A stretch of DNA of 64,000 nucleotides, taken from Streptomyces atroolivaceus (GTDB lineage Bacteria; Actinomycetota; Actinomycetes; Streptomycetales; Streptomycetaceae). This document shows, in pieces, positions 49,779 to 58,257 of the stretch; the first letter of the stretch is position 1, and each line of letters starts with the position of its first letter. Made by a program: the position numbers and the translations under genes. The notes under the pieces were generated by a model. That model ran no database searches. It was not told where the DNA came from and saw only the letters and a program-made list of their open reading frames with translations. Where the stretch lies: the NCBI RefSeq assembly GCF_000717025.1, contig NZ_JNXG01000011.1, positions 257,785-321,784 on the forward strand, written 5' to 3'.

Positions 49779-50413
49779 CTAAACCCTCTGGCGGTTGATT
49801 CGGGAGGTATACGCACTTGCGCGGACAGTTGTGGGCAAGTGCTCGAATTCGTAGCAACTCGACTTCACTGCGCGTGAGCCTAGCCAGATCAGAACAGAGC
49901 TTCGGCATATTCACCCAACCCCCTGCGCGAGCGCGACGGCGGTAATACACTCGCCAGTTTTCGCACTCACCGCCGCCGAGCGTGTGCAGGGAGTGACGCA
50001 ACGAGGGAATCGGGAGAAAGTGGACGCTCATGTCCCGCTGTGCGGGACGGTGCTCTCAGGGAGGCGCACCCGAAGACCCTCGATCTCCAGGACAGACAGA
50101 GAATCCTGCATACGTACGAACGGAAATCGTCTACACGTTCACACGCCTACGCACCTCAGAGAGGGACAGGGGCACATGCGATCGAATCGGATCGAAAGGC
50201 GCAGTTTCCTGAGCGACGGACAAGTGTACGAATGTTTCGGCACCCAACCCACGGTGCCGCAGCGCGGCGTCACCGGTCGCCGGTCCCCCGAGGGCGCGCC
50301 CGATCCCCGCCTCCCGCGTCCCTCACCGTCAGTGAGGCCGCCCCGGCCGAGCGGACCGCCCAGCCGCCGGAAAAGGGTCCGGCGGGCCCTCCGTCCGCCG
50401 GAGGGGCGCGTCC
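49779..50413. other. Upstream region of the conservon; no supported gene
   Basis: 635 bp. Next to cvnA is a 7-bp-arm inverted repeat (GCACTTG at 49813-49819, CAAGTGC at 49836-49842). Farther on is a TATTAC-type -10 on the minus strand (about 49951-49956) without a clear -35. A plus-strand frame starting ATG at 50176 has an AGGGG ribosome binding site, but its product quickly becomes Pro/Arg-rich and runs into the antisense MarR gene, so I do not call it. Confidence 0.5.
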
Positions 50414-50920
50414 TCAGCGACGGCCGCCGCCGAGGCGGCCCTCCAGTTGCACCAGCAGCTCACCGAGCTGTCCGCTGAGCCCGCTGCGCGTCTCCTCGTC
50501 GAGCCCGGAGAGCACCGACCGCTCGTAGGCGAGCTGTTCGGGCAGCAGACGGTCCACCAGGTCACGCCCCGCCTCCGTCAGCCCGACGTGGGCGACCCTG
50601 CGGTCCCTGGCATCGCTGCGGCGGCCGATCAGGCCGGACTCCTGCAGGGCGCGCAGCCTCTTCGTCACGGCCGCTCCGGACGAGAACGTCTCCCGGGCCA
50701 GCTCCCCGGGGGTGAGCTCGCGGTCGGTGCGCCGCATCGCGCCGAGCAGATCGAATTCGGCGCGGTTCAGCCCGGCGGCCCGCAGAGGGGCGTCCTCGGC
50801 CTGCTGGAGAAGGGCCGCGCAGCGGTTGATGCGGCCGATGAGTTCCATCGGTCCGGTGTCGAGCCCCGGGTTGACGGCCTGCCACTGCCGTACCACCGAG
50901 GCCACGATGTCGTCGGTCAC
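50414..50920 (-). CDS. MarR-family regulator coupled to an FUSC exporter
   Basis: 168 residues from the GTG at 50920. MarR winged helix: RAEFDLLGAMRRTDRELTPGELARET, AVTKRLRALQESGLIGRRSDARDRRVAHVGLTEAGRDLVDRLL (regions). The start overlaps the stop of the exporter gene by 4 bp (GTGA), so both belong to one operon. A likely ligand is an aromatic acid, and the likely operator is the palindrome at 52631-52642 in front of the operon. Confidence 0.9.
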   Translation of the reverse strand: MTDDIVASVVRQWQAVNPGLDTGPMELIGRINRCAALLQQAEDAPLRAAGLNRAEFDLLGAMRRTDRELTPGELARETFSSGAAVTKRLRALQESGLIGRRSDARDRRVAHVGLTEAGRDLVDRLLPEQLAYERSVLSGLDEETRSGLSGQLGELLVQLEGRLGGGRR

Positions 50921-52620
50921 ACCGCTCCGTTCGCCGGGGGCAGGGTGATCAGCCCCTGCCGTTGTGCTGTCGCCGCGAGCGTACGGTGTCCCGCCTGTTC
51001 GGCCGTCAGCAGCTCTTCCTCGGGCAGGGCGCGCTGCCACCATTCACCCGATGCGACGTCACTGGCGTCGCGCAGCTCGACGAGGGCCGCGGTCAGCCTC
51101 CTGCGGGCCGTTTCGAGTGCCAGGGCGCCGGCCTCCGGGTCGGCGACCGCCCGTTCGGCGTGGTCCCGGGCCTCCCCCGCCGAAGCGAGGGCCCGCTCCA
51201 CACGGCCGGACGCCCTGCGGTTGGTGACGGCGATCGCGGCGAGGAATCCGACCGCGACACCCACGAGGGTGTCCAGGGCGCGGTCGGCGATGAGCTCGCC
51301 CGCCGGCTGGAGACCGCCGAATTCCAGGATCAGCAGGGCCATCGGGGTGACGGCGACGGAACCGAGCCAGTAGTTGCGCGTGATCAGGGCCTCGGCGGCG
51401 AAGTTGAAGAACAGGACGCACAGGACGAGGACGAGAGGACCGACCCGGGCGAGCGGGATCACGGCCGCGAAGACCAGCACACCGAGAAGGTTGCCGACGG
51501 TGCGCTGCAGGGCCCTGCTCCAGGAGAGAGCGAGGTTGGGCTGGTAGACCGAGGCCGCGGTGACGACGGCCCAGTACGGATGGCCGACACCGAGGGCCGA
51601 GGACACATAGCCGGCCAGGGCGCACCCGACGAGGGTGCGGAAGGCGACCGGGAGCACCGGGGAGCCGGGGCCGAGTGCGCGCAGCAGCCTGCGCCGGGCC
51701 TCGCGCCTGCCCCGCCGCATACGCCGTCCGGCCCGTTCGGCGTCGATCCCGAAGACCTCTTCGACGGTGCCCGGTGCGGGCGCCGGGCCGGGCACCGGGC
51801 CGCGGGCGCGCGTAGCCGTCGCCCAGCGGTGCAGTTCGGCAGGATCGGCGCGGGGAACCTGACCGTCCCCCGAGGTGGCGGCGAGGGCCCGCTCGGCGTG
51901 GACCACCAGCCGCTCGAGTTCCCGGCGTACGGGGGTGGGGCGTCCGGCGGCCAGCAGTGCCTGCCAGGCCGCCTGGACCGCCGCGGCCGCGGCGTGCCGG
52001 GACCGGGGGTCGGGATCCGCCGCGTACACCGCTGCGGCGTCGAGCGCGCGGGCGGTGGCGAGGCGTTCGGGCCCTTCCCTGTGCCACAGGGCCGGGCCGG
52101 TGGTGACCAGCCAGGAGAAGGTGCCCGCGGCCAGCATCAGGGCCATGTGCCCCGGTACCTGCCGGAGCTCCTGCGGGGCGAAGAGGGCGGCCGAGGTGAC
52201 GAAGGCGAAGATCACGTTGCCGGGCGGGCCGATGCGGGTCGCGTCGCAGAAGGTCTTCTGCACGGCCGCGAGCAGCGCGCCGACCGCGATCAGCACGGCG
52301 GTCGAGTCGGTGACCGAGGCGGTGGCCAGAGCGACGGCGAGGCCCGCGGCCATCCCCAGGACCACGCGGAGGACGGTGTGGGCCCTGCGGGCGTACGGCA
52401 GGTTGTGGCCGTAGAGCGCACAGAGCGAGCCCGCCATCGTGTACATGATGAGGTCGAGGCGGCCGGAGGAGTACAGCAGCAGATTCGGGACGACCGAGGC
52501 GACCACCACGCTCAGCGCGGGCTTGTACCAGATCTCCGCGGGGCTCTTGAGCCGCAGGACATCGGTGACCGGCAGTCTGTGGACGGATGGCTTCCGGGGT
52601 CGTATGGCTGTATCACTCAC
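50917..52620 (-). CDS. FUSC-family (aromatic acid efflux-type) membrane protein
   Basis: 567 residues with two hydrophobic blocks of about six helices each (about 30-170 and 335-450) separated by a soluble region, the fold of FUSC/AaeB/ArAE transporters. Conserved elements: RIGPPGNVIFAFVTSAALFAP, and the second half GHPYWAVVTAASVYQPNLALSWSRALQRTVGNLLGVLV (region). AaeB relatives export hydroxybenzoates and other aromatic carboxylates. It starts at the GTG at 52620 with no good ribosome binding site. Proximity to pca genes supports an aromatic-acid role (inference). Confidence 0.88.
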   Translation of the reverse strand: MSDTAIRPRKPSVHRLPVTDVLRLKSPAEIWYKPALSVVVASVVPNLLLYSSGRLDLIMYTMAGSLCALYGHNLPYARRAHTVLRVVLGMAAGLAVALATASVTDSTAVLIAVGALLAAVQKTFCDATRIGPPGNVIFAFVTSAALFAPQELRQVPGHMALMLAAGTFSWLVTTGPALWHREGPERLATARALDAAAVYAADPDPRSRHAAAAAVQAAWQALLAAGRPTPVRRELERLVVHAERALAATSGDGQVPRADPAELHRWATATRARGPVPGPAPAPGTVEEVFGIDAERAGRRMRRGRREARRRLLRALGPGSPVLPVAFRTLVGCALAGYVSSALGVGHPYWAVVTAASVYQPNLALSWSRALQRTVGNLLGVLVFAAVIPLARVGPLVLVLCVLFFNFAAEALITRNYWLGSVAVTPMALLILEFGGLQPAGELIADRALDTLVGVAVGFLAAIAVTNRRASGRVERALASAGEARDHAERAVADPEAGALALETARRRLTAALVELRDASDVASGEWWQRALPEEELLTAEQAGHRTLAATAQRQGLITLPPANGAV

Positions 52621-52630
52621 TCATTTACTT

Positions 52631-52642
52631 TAACAGGTGTTA
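52631..52642. promoter_or_regulatory. Palindrome in front of the FUSC/MarR operon
   Basis: TAACA-GG-TGTTA, perfect 5-bp arms, 11 bp from the FUSC start codon and flanked by TTTAC and GTAAA. It lies in an AT-rich patch that must hold the promoter, so a bound MarR dimer would block transcription. Confidence 0.6.
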
Positions 52643-52762
52643 CACATGTAAAAGATTCTCCCGTGGACCGGACCGCCCCGGTAGCAGCCACCACGGTCCG
52701 GCCCTAGCGTGCTGGACAACAGCGCGGGAACGCGACCGGTGGTACGCCTCGGGAGGAATCAG

Positions 52763-53515
52763 ATGGAGCTCACGAAACCGGTTGCCGGCGGGCCCTGCTG
52801 GGTCGAGCTGAGCACCCCGGACGTGCGAACCGCCCAGGCGTTCTACGCGGGACTCTTCGGCTGGCGGTCCGAGACCGATCCGCGGCCCGAGGCCGGCGGG
52901 TACACGACGGCGCGCGTCGGCGAGGACGCCGTAGCGGCCTTCACCCCTCTCCACCGACCGGAGCAGCACCCGTCCTGGACCGTCTCGTTCGCCACCGACG
53001 ACGCGGACGTCTCGGCCGACGCCGTGCGTTCGGCGGGCGGCACGGTGCTGATGGGGCCGACGGACGTCTTCGACCACGGCAGATTCGCGGTGGCCACGGA
53101 CCCGTCCGGCGCGGTGTTCTCCCTCTGGCAGGCCCGGGCCTTCCCGGGCGCCGGGCGCTTCAACGAGCCGGGGACCCTGGGGTGGACCGAGCTCCGCACC
53201 CCGGACCCGCAAGCAGCCCTCGCCTTCTACCCGGCCGTCTTCGGCTGGACGGTCGACGTCTCGGCACACTTCACCCACTGGGGCGTGGGCGGGGCCGACT
53301 TCGGCGGCATGAAGGAGCAGGACGACGACGAACAGGCCGATGTACCGCCGCACTGGCTGCCCTACTTCACGGTGCCCGACACCGAGACCACCGCGGCCAG
53401 GGCCCTGACCGCGGGCGGCGAGCCCCTCTCACCACCGACCCGCGTCCCGGGCGGGCCATGGGTCGCGACGCTCCGTGACGCCCAGGGTGCGCGGTTCGGC
53501 CTCCTCACGCCCTGA
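52763..53515 (+). CDS. VOC-family protein with two glyoxalase-like domains
   Basis: 250 residues, ATG at 52763 with an excellent ribosome binding site (GGGAGGAA). Two VOC domains: CWVELSTPDVRTAQAFYAGLFGW and LGWTELRTPDPQAALAFYPAVFGW open the halves, and each ends with a DPSGAVFSLWQA- or DAQGARFGLLTP-type strand. Paralogous to the gene at 1222-2016. Divergent from the FUSC/MarR operon and convergent with pcaV (8 bp apart). Ring-cleavage enzymes are also VOC proteins, but the metal ligands cannot be confirmed here, so no reaction is assigned. Confidence 0.87.
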   Translation: MELTKPVAGGPCWVELSTPDVRTAQAFYAGLFGWRSETDPRPEAGGYTTARVGEDAVAAFTPLHRPEQHPSWTVSFATDDADVSADAVRSAGGTVLMGPTDVFDHGRFAVATDPSGAVFSLWQARAFPGAGRFNEPGTLGWTELRTPDPQAALAFYPAVFGWTVDVSAHFTHWGVGGADFGGMKEQDDDEQADVPPHWLPYFTVPDTETTAARALTAGGEPLSPPTRVPGGPWVATLRDAQGARFGLLTP

Positions 53516-53523
53516 GGCCGCCG

Positions 53524-53991
53524 TCACGGGCCGGCGGGCGACCCGGCGTCCTCCGGCAGACGGAAGGCCTCGGCCGCGTCCGCGACCCTGTGCATCAGGC
53601 CGAGGAGCGCCTGCTGCTCGTCCGGGGAGAGCGGCCCCAGGAAGACCCGGTTCATCCCGACCGTGCGCAGGGCGAGCCGCCGGTGGGTGCGGGAACCCTC
53701 GTCCGTGAGACGGAGCAGGAAGCGCCTCCCGTCGGCCGGGTCGCGCTCCTTGTCCAGCAGCTCCCGGCGCAGCAGCCGGGTGATCACCTCGGCGACGGTG
53801 GACCGGTCGAGGCCGACGCGCTCCCCCACCGTCCGCTGGTCGAGACCCGGTTCGGCGGTGAGGGCGTTGAGGACGGCGAACTGGGGGGAGGTGATCTCCT
53901 GGGAGACCATCGCGTTCCACAGCAGGTGGTGTGCCTGCTGAAGACGCCGGGCCAGATGCCCGGGGTGGCTGCTCAGATCGACCGCCTGCAC
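53524..53991 (-). CDS. pcaV: PcaV, MarR-family repressor of protocatechuate genes
   Basis: 155 residues, GTG at 53991. Closely matches the S. coelicolor PcaV pattern: VDLSSHPGHLARRLQQAHHLLWNAMVS, TSPQFAVLNALTAEPGLDQRTVGERVGLDRSTVAEVITRL (regions). PcaV binds protocatechuate and represses the beta-ketoadipate genes; the Arg of the ligand pocket lies in HLARRLQQAH. Divergent from pcaH with two PcaV-type palindromes between them. Confidence 0.95.
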   Translation of the reverse strand: MQAVDLSSHPGHLARRLQQAHHLLWNAMVSQEITSPQFAVLNALTAEPGLDQRTVGERVGLDRSTVAEVITRLLRRELLDKERDPADGRRFLLRLTDEGSRTHRRLALRTVGMNRVFLGPLSPDEQQALLGLMHRVADAAEAFRLPEDAGSPAGP

Positions 53992-54043
53992 GGCACCGCC
54001 CTCTCCGTCCGCCGGCTCCGTCTCTGCCGGGATACCGAAGATA

Positions 54044-54057
54044 CACAGTGTACTGAG
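54044..54057. promoter_or_regulatory. PcaV operator 1 (upstream of -35)
   Basis: CACAGTGTACTGAG, with CAGT-GT-ACTG core, just upstream of the pcaH -35 and 66 bp from the second site. It also sits near the expected promoter of pcaV, giving autoregulation. Confidence 0.7.
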
Positions 54058-54061
54058 GGCC

Positions 54062-54089
54062 TTGACCCTGACGACGGGGCCTGTATAGC
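54062..54089 (+). promoter_or_regulatory. pcaHGBL promoter
   Basis: TTGACC (54062-54067) and TATAGC (54084-54089), 16-nt spacing, between the two operators. The transcript start would be near 54096 with a leader of about 55 nt. Confidence 0.7.
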
Positions 54090-54109
54090 TTCAGGGTCAT
54101 CGCATTTTA

Positions 54110-54123
54110 CTCAGTGTACTGAG
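54110..54123. promoter_or_regulatory. PcaV operator 2 (downstream of transcript start)
   Basis: CTCAGTGTACTGAG, perfect 6-bp arms around GT, at about +14 to +27. Bound repressor would block the start or early elongation. Confidence 0.75.
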
Positions 54124-54150
54124 CATTGCCACACTTCACGGAGCCGTGAC

Positions 54151-54936
54151 ATGACCGCACGTGACCTTCCCGCACATCCGCTGCCCGACGGCTTGAGCCA
54201 GCAGGAGATCGACTCCGAGGTGGCCAGGGCCCAGGCGGCGGCCGAGCCGGGCGCCCACCATCCCCCGCGCGACTATCCCCCGTACCGCAGCAGTCACTTC
54301 CGCCATCCGCACCGCTCGCTCATACCCGTGCGCGACCCGGAGGCGGTCGAACTGTCCGGGCCGGCCTTCGGCGTCACGGACGTGACCGCGCTGGACCGCG
54401 ACCTCACCGCACAGCACGCCGGTGAGCCGCTCGGAGAACGGATCACCGTCACCGGCCGGGTGCTGGACCGGGCCGGCAGGCCGGTGCGGGGGCAGCTCGT
54501 CGAGGTGTGGCAGGCCAACGCCTCCGGGCGGTACGCCCACCAGCTCGACCAGCACCCGGCGCCGCTCGACCCGAACTTCACGGGGTTCGGACGATGCCTG
54601 ACCGACGACGACGGCGGCTACTCGTTCACCACCGTCAAGCCGGGCGCCTATCCGTGGCGCAACCACACCAACGCCTGGCGCCCCGCGCACATCCACTTCT
54701 CGCTGTTCGGCACGTCGTTCAGCCAGCGGCTCGTCACCCAGATGTACTTCCCCGGCGATCCGCTCCTCCCCTACGACCCGGTGATCCGCTCGGTCACGGA
54801 CCAGGCGGCCCGCGAGCGGCTCGTGTCGACGTACGACCACGACCTGTCCGTTCCCGAGTGGTCCCTCGGCTACCGCTGGGACATCGTCCTGGACGGACCG
54901 TGCGCCACCTGGACCGAGGAAGAAGGCGACGCCTGA
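54151..54936 (+). CDS. pcaH: Protocatechuate 3,4-dioxygenase beta subunit
   Basis: 261-residue Fe(III) intradiol dioxygenase subunit that opens protocatechuate to 3-carboxy-cis,cis-muconate. Intradiol signature LVEVWQANASGRYAHQLD, with iron ligand Tyr in GRYAH, a second Tyr in GAYPWRN, and two His in AWRPAHIHFSLFG. ATG at 54151 follows CACGGAG. Directly downstream of the PcaV-controlled promoter; one-base overlap with pcaG. Confidence 0.95.
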   Translation: MTARDLPAHPLPDGLSQQEIDSEVARAQAAAEPGAHHPPRDYPPYRSSHFRHPHRSLIPVRDPEAVELSGPAFGVTDVTALDRDLTAQHAGEPLGERITVTGRVLDRAGRPVRGQLVEVWQANASGRYAHQLDQHPAPLDPNFTGFGRCLTDDDGGYSFTTVKPGAYPWRNHTNAWRPAHIHFSLFGTSFSQRLVTQMYFPGDPLLPYDPVIRSVTDQAARERLVSTYDHDLSVPEWSLGYRWDIVLDGPCATWTEEEGDA

Positions 54937-55508
54937 TGTCCCACGCCCCCACCCCCTCCCAGACCGTCGGCCCCTTCTACGGCTACGCGCTGCCGTTCCC
55001 CGGCGGGAGCGAGGTCGCCCCCGCCGGGCACCCCGACACGGTCACGGTGCACGGATACGTGCTCGACGGCCTGGGCAGTCCCGTGCCGGACGCGATCGTC
55101 GAGACGTGGCAGCCCGCGCCCGACGGATCGCGCACCGGCCTGCCGGGGTCGCTGCGCCGCGACCCCTCGTCGGGCAAGGTGATCGGACGCGACGGGGTGG
55201 ACTTCACCGGGTTCGGCCGTACGCCGACCGACGCGGCGGGGCGCTGGTTCGTGCGTACGCTCCCGCCCGGCGGCGTCCCGTACCTCTGCGCGGCCGTGTT
55301 CGCCCGCGGCCTGGTCCACCACCTCTACACCCGCGTGTACCTCCCCGACCTGCTCGACGAGGGCGCGGAGGCAGCCGATCCGCTGTTGCAGTCGCTGGAC
55401 GCGGAACGGCGCGCCACACTGATCGCGACACGCACCGATCCGCGTACCTACCGCTTCGACATCCGTCTCCAGGGCGACGACGAGACGGTCTTCCTGGAGT
55501 TCAGCTGA
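54936..55508 (+). CDS. pcaG: Protocatechuate 3,4-dioxygenase alpha subunit
   Basis: 190 residues, the non-iron partner of PcaH. N-terminal PSQTVGPFYGYALPFPGG and IVETWQPAPDG, VDFTGFGRTPTDAAGRWFVRT, HHLYTRVYLPD. Stop/start overlaps of one base with pcaH and pcaB show tight translational coupling, expected for stoichiometric subunits. Confidence 0.95.
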   Translation: MSHAPTPSQTVGPFYGYALPFPGGSEVAPAGHPDTVTVHGYVLDGLGSPVPDAIVETWQPAPDGSRTGLPGSLRRDPSSGKVIGRDGVDFTGFGRTPTDAAGRWFVRTLPPGGVPYLCAAVFARGLVHHLYTRVYLPDLLDEGAEAADPLLQSLDAERRATLIATRTDPRTYRFDIRLQGDDETVFLEFS

Positions 55509-56836
55509 TGCACGAGAGCGATGCCGGGCTCCTCGCCCCCGGGCGGGCCGGTTCCGCCGCCGAGGCCGCCACCGGAGACCACGCCTTCCTGCAGGCGCTG
55601 CTGGACGCCGAGGCCGCGCTCACCCGGGCCCAGGCAGCCTCCGGGCTCGCACCCGCCGAGGCCGGTCGGGCGGTCACCGCGGCGGCGGACGCGAGCCGGT
55701 TCGACGTGCGTGACCTGGCGCTGCGGGCCCGCTCCGGCGGAAACCCGGTGATCCCACTGGTCTCCGCCCTCTCCGCGGCGGTCGACGACGACGTGCGGCC
55801 CTTCGTCCACCAGGGCGCGACCAGCCAGGACATCCTGGACACGGCGGCGATGCTGGTGGCGTCCCGGACCCTGGCGATCCTCCTCGACGACCTGGGACGC
55901 TCCGCCGAGGCATGGGAGCGGCTTGCGGCCGGGCATCGCGACACCCCGATGCCCGGCCGTACCTTGACGCAGCACGCCGTGCCGACCACCTTCGGCCTCA
56001 AGGCCGCGGGCTGGCGGTCGCTGGCGCTCGACGCGCGGGACCGGCTGCGGGCGGTGCGCGACGCGCTCCCCGTCCAGCTCGGCGGCGCGGCGGGCACGCT
56101 GGCCGCCTTCTCGGCCGCCGGCGGGGACGGGGCGGGCCTGGAACTCGTCGGCGCCTACGCCCGGGAGCTGGGACTTGCCGAACCACTGCTGCCCTGGCAC
56201 GCCCTGCGCACCCCGGTCGCCGACCTGGCCGGTGCGCTCGCCTTCACCGCGGGCGCGCTCGGGAAGGCGGCGGCCGACGTCCTCATCCTGTCCCGTACCG
56301 AGATCGCCGAGCTCGCGGAGGGATCCGGTGGCGGCTCCTCCGCGATGCCGCACAAGGCCAATCCGGTCCGCGCCACCCTCATCGCCGCCGCGGCCCGCCG
56401 CGCACCCGGGGCGGCTGCCACGCTGTACGGCTCGCTCGTCGCCGGGGACGAACGGCCGGCCGGCGCCTGGCACGCCGAATGGGAGCCGCTGCGTGATCTG
56501 TTGCGCCTGGTCGGCGGCGCGGCGCGGGACACGGTGGAGCTGGCCGAGGGGCTCGAGGTGTTCCCGTCGGCCATGCGGAGCCACCTGTCGTCGACCGGCG
56601 GGCTGATCGTCTCGGAACGGCTGGCCGCCGTCGCCGCCGACCGGGTCGGCCGTGCCCGTGCCAAGGAGCTTCTCACCGGGGCGGCCGGCCGGGCCCGCGA
56701 CGAGGGCGGATCCCTCGCGGAGATCCTCGCCGGGGAGCCGGCCTTCGACGGCCTGGATCTCGCGGAACTGACCGACCCCGCCCGGTACACCGGCAGCGCC
56801 GGGCCCCTCACCGACCGCGCTCTGGAGCGCCGATGA
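55508..56836 (+). CDS. pcaB: 3-carboxy-cis,cis-muconate cycloisomerase
   Basis: 442 residues, fumarase/aspartase superfamily. Converts 3-carboxy-cis,cis-muconate to 4-carboxymuconolactone. Signature GGSSAMPHKANP at about 274-286, TSQDILDTAAMLV and RTLTQHAVPTTFGLK for the active-site His region. Coupled to pcaL by a 4-bp ATGA overlap. Confidence 0.94.
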   Translation: MHESDAGLLAPGRAGSAAEAATGDHAFLQALLDAEAALTRAQAASGLAPAEAGRAVTAAADASRFDVRDLALRARSGGNPVIPLVSALSAAVDDDVRPFVHQGATSQDILDTAAMLVASRTLAILLDDLGRSAEAWERLAAGHRDTPMPGRTLTQHAVPTTFGLKAAGWRSLALDARDRLRAVRDALPVQLGGAAGTLAAFSAAGGDGAGLELVGAYARELGLAEPLLPWHALRTPVADLAGALAFTAGALGKAAADVLILSRTEIAELAEGSGGGSSAMPHKANPVRATLIAAAARRAPGAAATLYGSLVAGDERPAGAWHAEWEPLRDLLRLVGGAARDTVELAEGLEVFPSAMRSHLSSTGGLIVSERLAAVAADRVGRARAKELLTGAAGRARDEGGSLAEILAGEPAFDGLDLAELTDPARYTGSAGPLTDRALERR

Positions 56837-58002
56837 CCACGACACCCGCCCGTCTCCTCCACCACCGCGCCGAAGGGCCGGCGAGCGCTCCCCCGCTCCT
56901 GCTCGGCCCGTCGCTCGGCACCTCCACCGCGCTCTGGGACCAGGTGGCCCCCGAACTCTCCGCCGCACACCGGGTCGTACGGTGGGACCTGCCCGGGCAC
57001 GGCGGCTCGGCGCCCGGCCTGATCGGCCCGGGTGCGGGAATCGCCGATCTCGGCGTCCTGGTCCTGGCGCTCGCCGATTCGCTGTCCCTGGAGCGGTTCT
57101 CGTACGCCGGGGTCTCGCTCGGCGGCGCGGTGGGCCTCTGGCTCGCCGTCCATCACCCGGAACGCGTCGACCGGCTGGCCGTCGTCTGTTCGTCCGCCCA
57201 CTTCGGGGACCCGGGGCCGTGGCGGGAGCGGGCCGCCCTCGTGCGCGCGGAGGGCCTCGGCAGGGTCGCGGAGAGCGCGGCGGGCCGATGGTTCACGCCG
57301 GGATTCACCGAGCCCCGGCTGCTCGACGACCTCCTGGGCACCGACCCGTCGGCGTACGCCGCGTGCTGCGACGCTCTCGCCGACTGCGACCTGCGGCCCG
57401 GGCTGTCGGAGGTGCGGGCGCCGACGCTGGTCGTCGCGGGCCGCGAGGACCCGGCGACACCGCCCGCGCACGCCCGGGAGATCGCCGACGGGATTCCGGG
57501 CGCGGCACTGACCGAGCTGCCGCGCGCCTCACACCTGGCGCCCGCCGAACGTCCGGAGGCCGTACGGGAGGCCCTGCGCGCCCATTTCGCGCCCCGGGAG
57601 CGCGGCAGCGGGACGGCGGTGCGCCGCGAGGTTCTCGGCGACGCGCACGTGAACCGGGCACAGGCGAGGACCACGGAGTTCACCGCACCGTTCCAGGACT
57701 TCATCTCCCGCTACGCCTGGGGCGAGATCTGGACCGACCCGACCCTGTCCCGGCGCGAGCGCAGCCTGATCACGCTGACCGCCCTGGTCGCCCACGGTCA
57801 CCACGACGAGCTGGCCATGCACGTACGCGCGGCGGTACGCAACGGTCTCAGCCCGCGCGAGATCGGCGCGGCCCTCCTCCAGACGGGGGTCTACTGCGGG
57901 GTCCCGGCGGCGAACTCGGCGTTCGCGGTGGCCGAGCGGGTGCTGGCGGAGCTGGACGGGCCGGCTCAGGCGCCGGACCGGGACGGCGTCCAGCCGGACT
58001 GA
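56833..58002 (+). CDS. pcaL: Fused beta-ketoadipate enol-lactone hydrolase / 4-carboxymuconolactone decarboxylase
   Basis: 389 residues. Residues 1-255 are an alpha/beta hydrolase (PcaD-like) with nucleophile Ser95 in AGVSLGGAVG, acid Asp in VAGREDPATPP and a late His in RASHLAP. Residues about 270-385 are the carboxymuconolactone decarboxylase domain (AFQDFI-equivalent FTAPFQDFISRYAWGEIW, RSLITLTALVAHGHHDEL, LQTGVYCGVPAANSAF). This PcaL fusion is typical of Streptomyces and rhodococci and yields beta-ketoadipate. Its 3' end overlaps the tail of an antisense acetyltransferase remnant. Confidence 0.95.
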   Translation: MTTTPARLLHHRAEGPASAPPLLLGPSLGTSTALWDQVAPELSAAHRVVRWDLPGHGGSAPGLIGPGAGIADLGVLVLALADSLSLERFSYAGVSLGGAVGLWLAVHHPERVDRLAVVCSSAHFGDPGPWRERAALVRAEGLGRVAESAAGRWFTPGFTEPRLLDDLLGTDPSAYAACCDALADCDLRPGLSEVRAPTLVVAGREDPATPPAHAREIADGIPGAALTELPRASHLAPAERPEAVREALRAHFAPRERGSGTAVRREVLGDAHVNRAQARTTEFTAPFQDFISRYAWGEIWTDPTLSRRERSLITLTALVAHGHHDELAMHVRAAVRNGLSPREIGAALLQTGVYCGVPAANSAFAVAERVLAELDGPAQAPDRDGVQPD

Positions 58003-58190
58003 CCGTCACCACGCACCCGGGCGTGGACGTGCATGTCGTGCCATCCGTCGGCGTGCAGGTTTCCGCGCCTGCGGACGCCCTCGAAGGAGAACCCGGGCTT
58101 GACCGCGACCCGGCAGGACGCCTCGTTCAGCACCGAGAGCACGAGCTCGAGGCGCTCGAATCCGGGGACGACGAGAGCCGTCCCGGAGGG
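57966..58190 (-). pseudogene. GNAT acetyltransferase C-terminal remnant
   Basis: A minus-strand frame ending at the TGA at 57966-57968 reads FERLELVLSVLNEASCRVAV, KPGFSFEGVRRRGNLHADGW and HDMHVHARVRGD. This is the characteristic end of RimJ/RimL-type GNAT acetyltransferases (acetyl-CoA site to C terminus). No N-terminal half is present; upstream codons lose similarity and reach the stop of the scramblase-like gene. It overlaps the last 37 bp of pcaL on the other strand. I read it as a truncated gene. Confidence 0.75.
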
Positions 58191-58257
58191 ACGCGAGGAG
58201 ACACCGGAACCGGCATACGGATCATCCTGCCGGCCGAGGGGGCAGCCTGCCGGAGGA

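Noticed and set aside
49984..50478. Small coding gene(s) upstream of the conservon
   Set aside because: An AGGGG ribosome binding site precedes ATG 50176, but the product becomes low-complexity Pro/Arg sequence and overlaps the MarR gene antisense.
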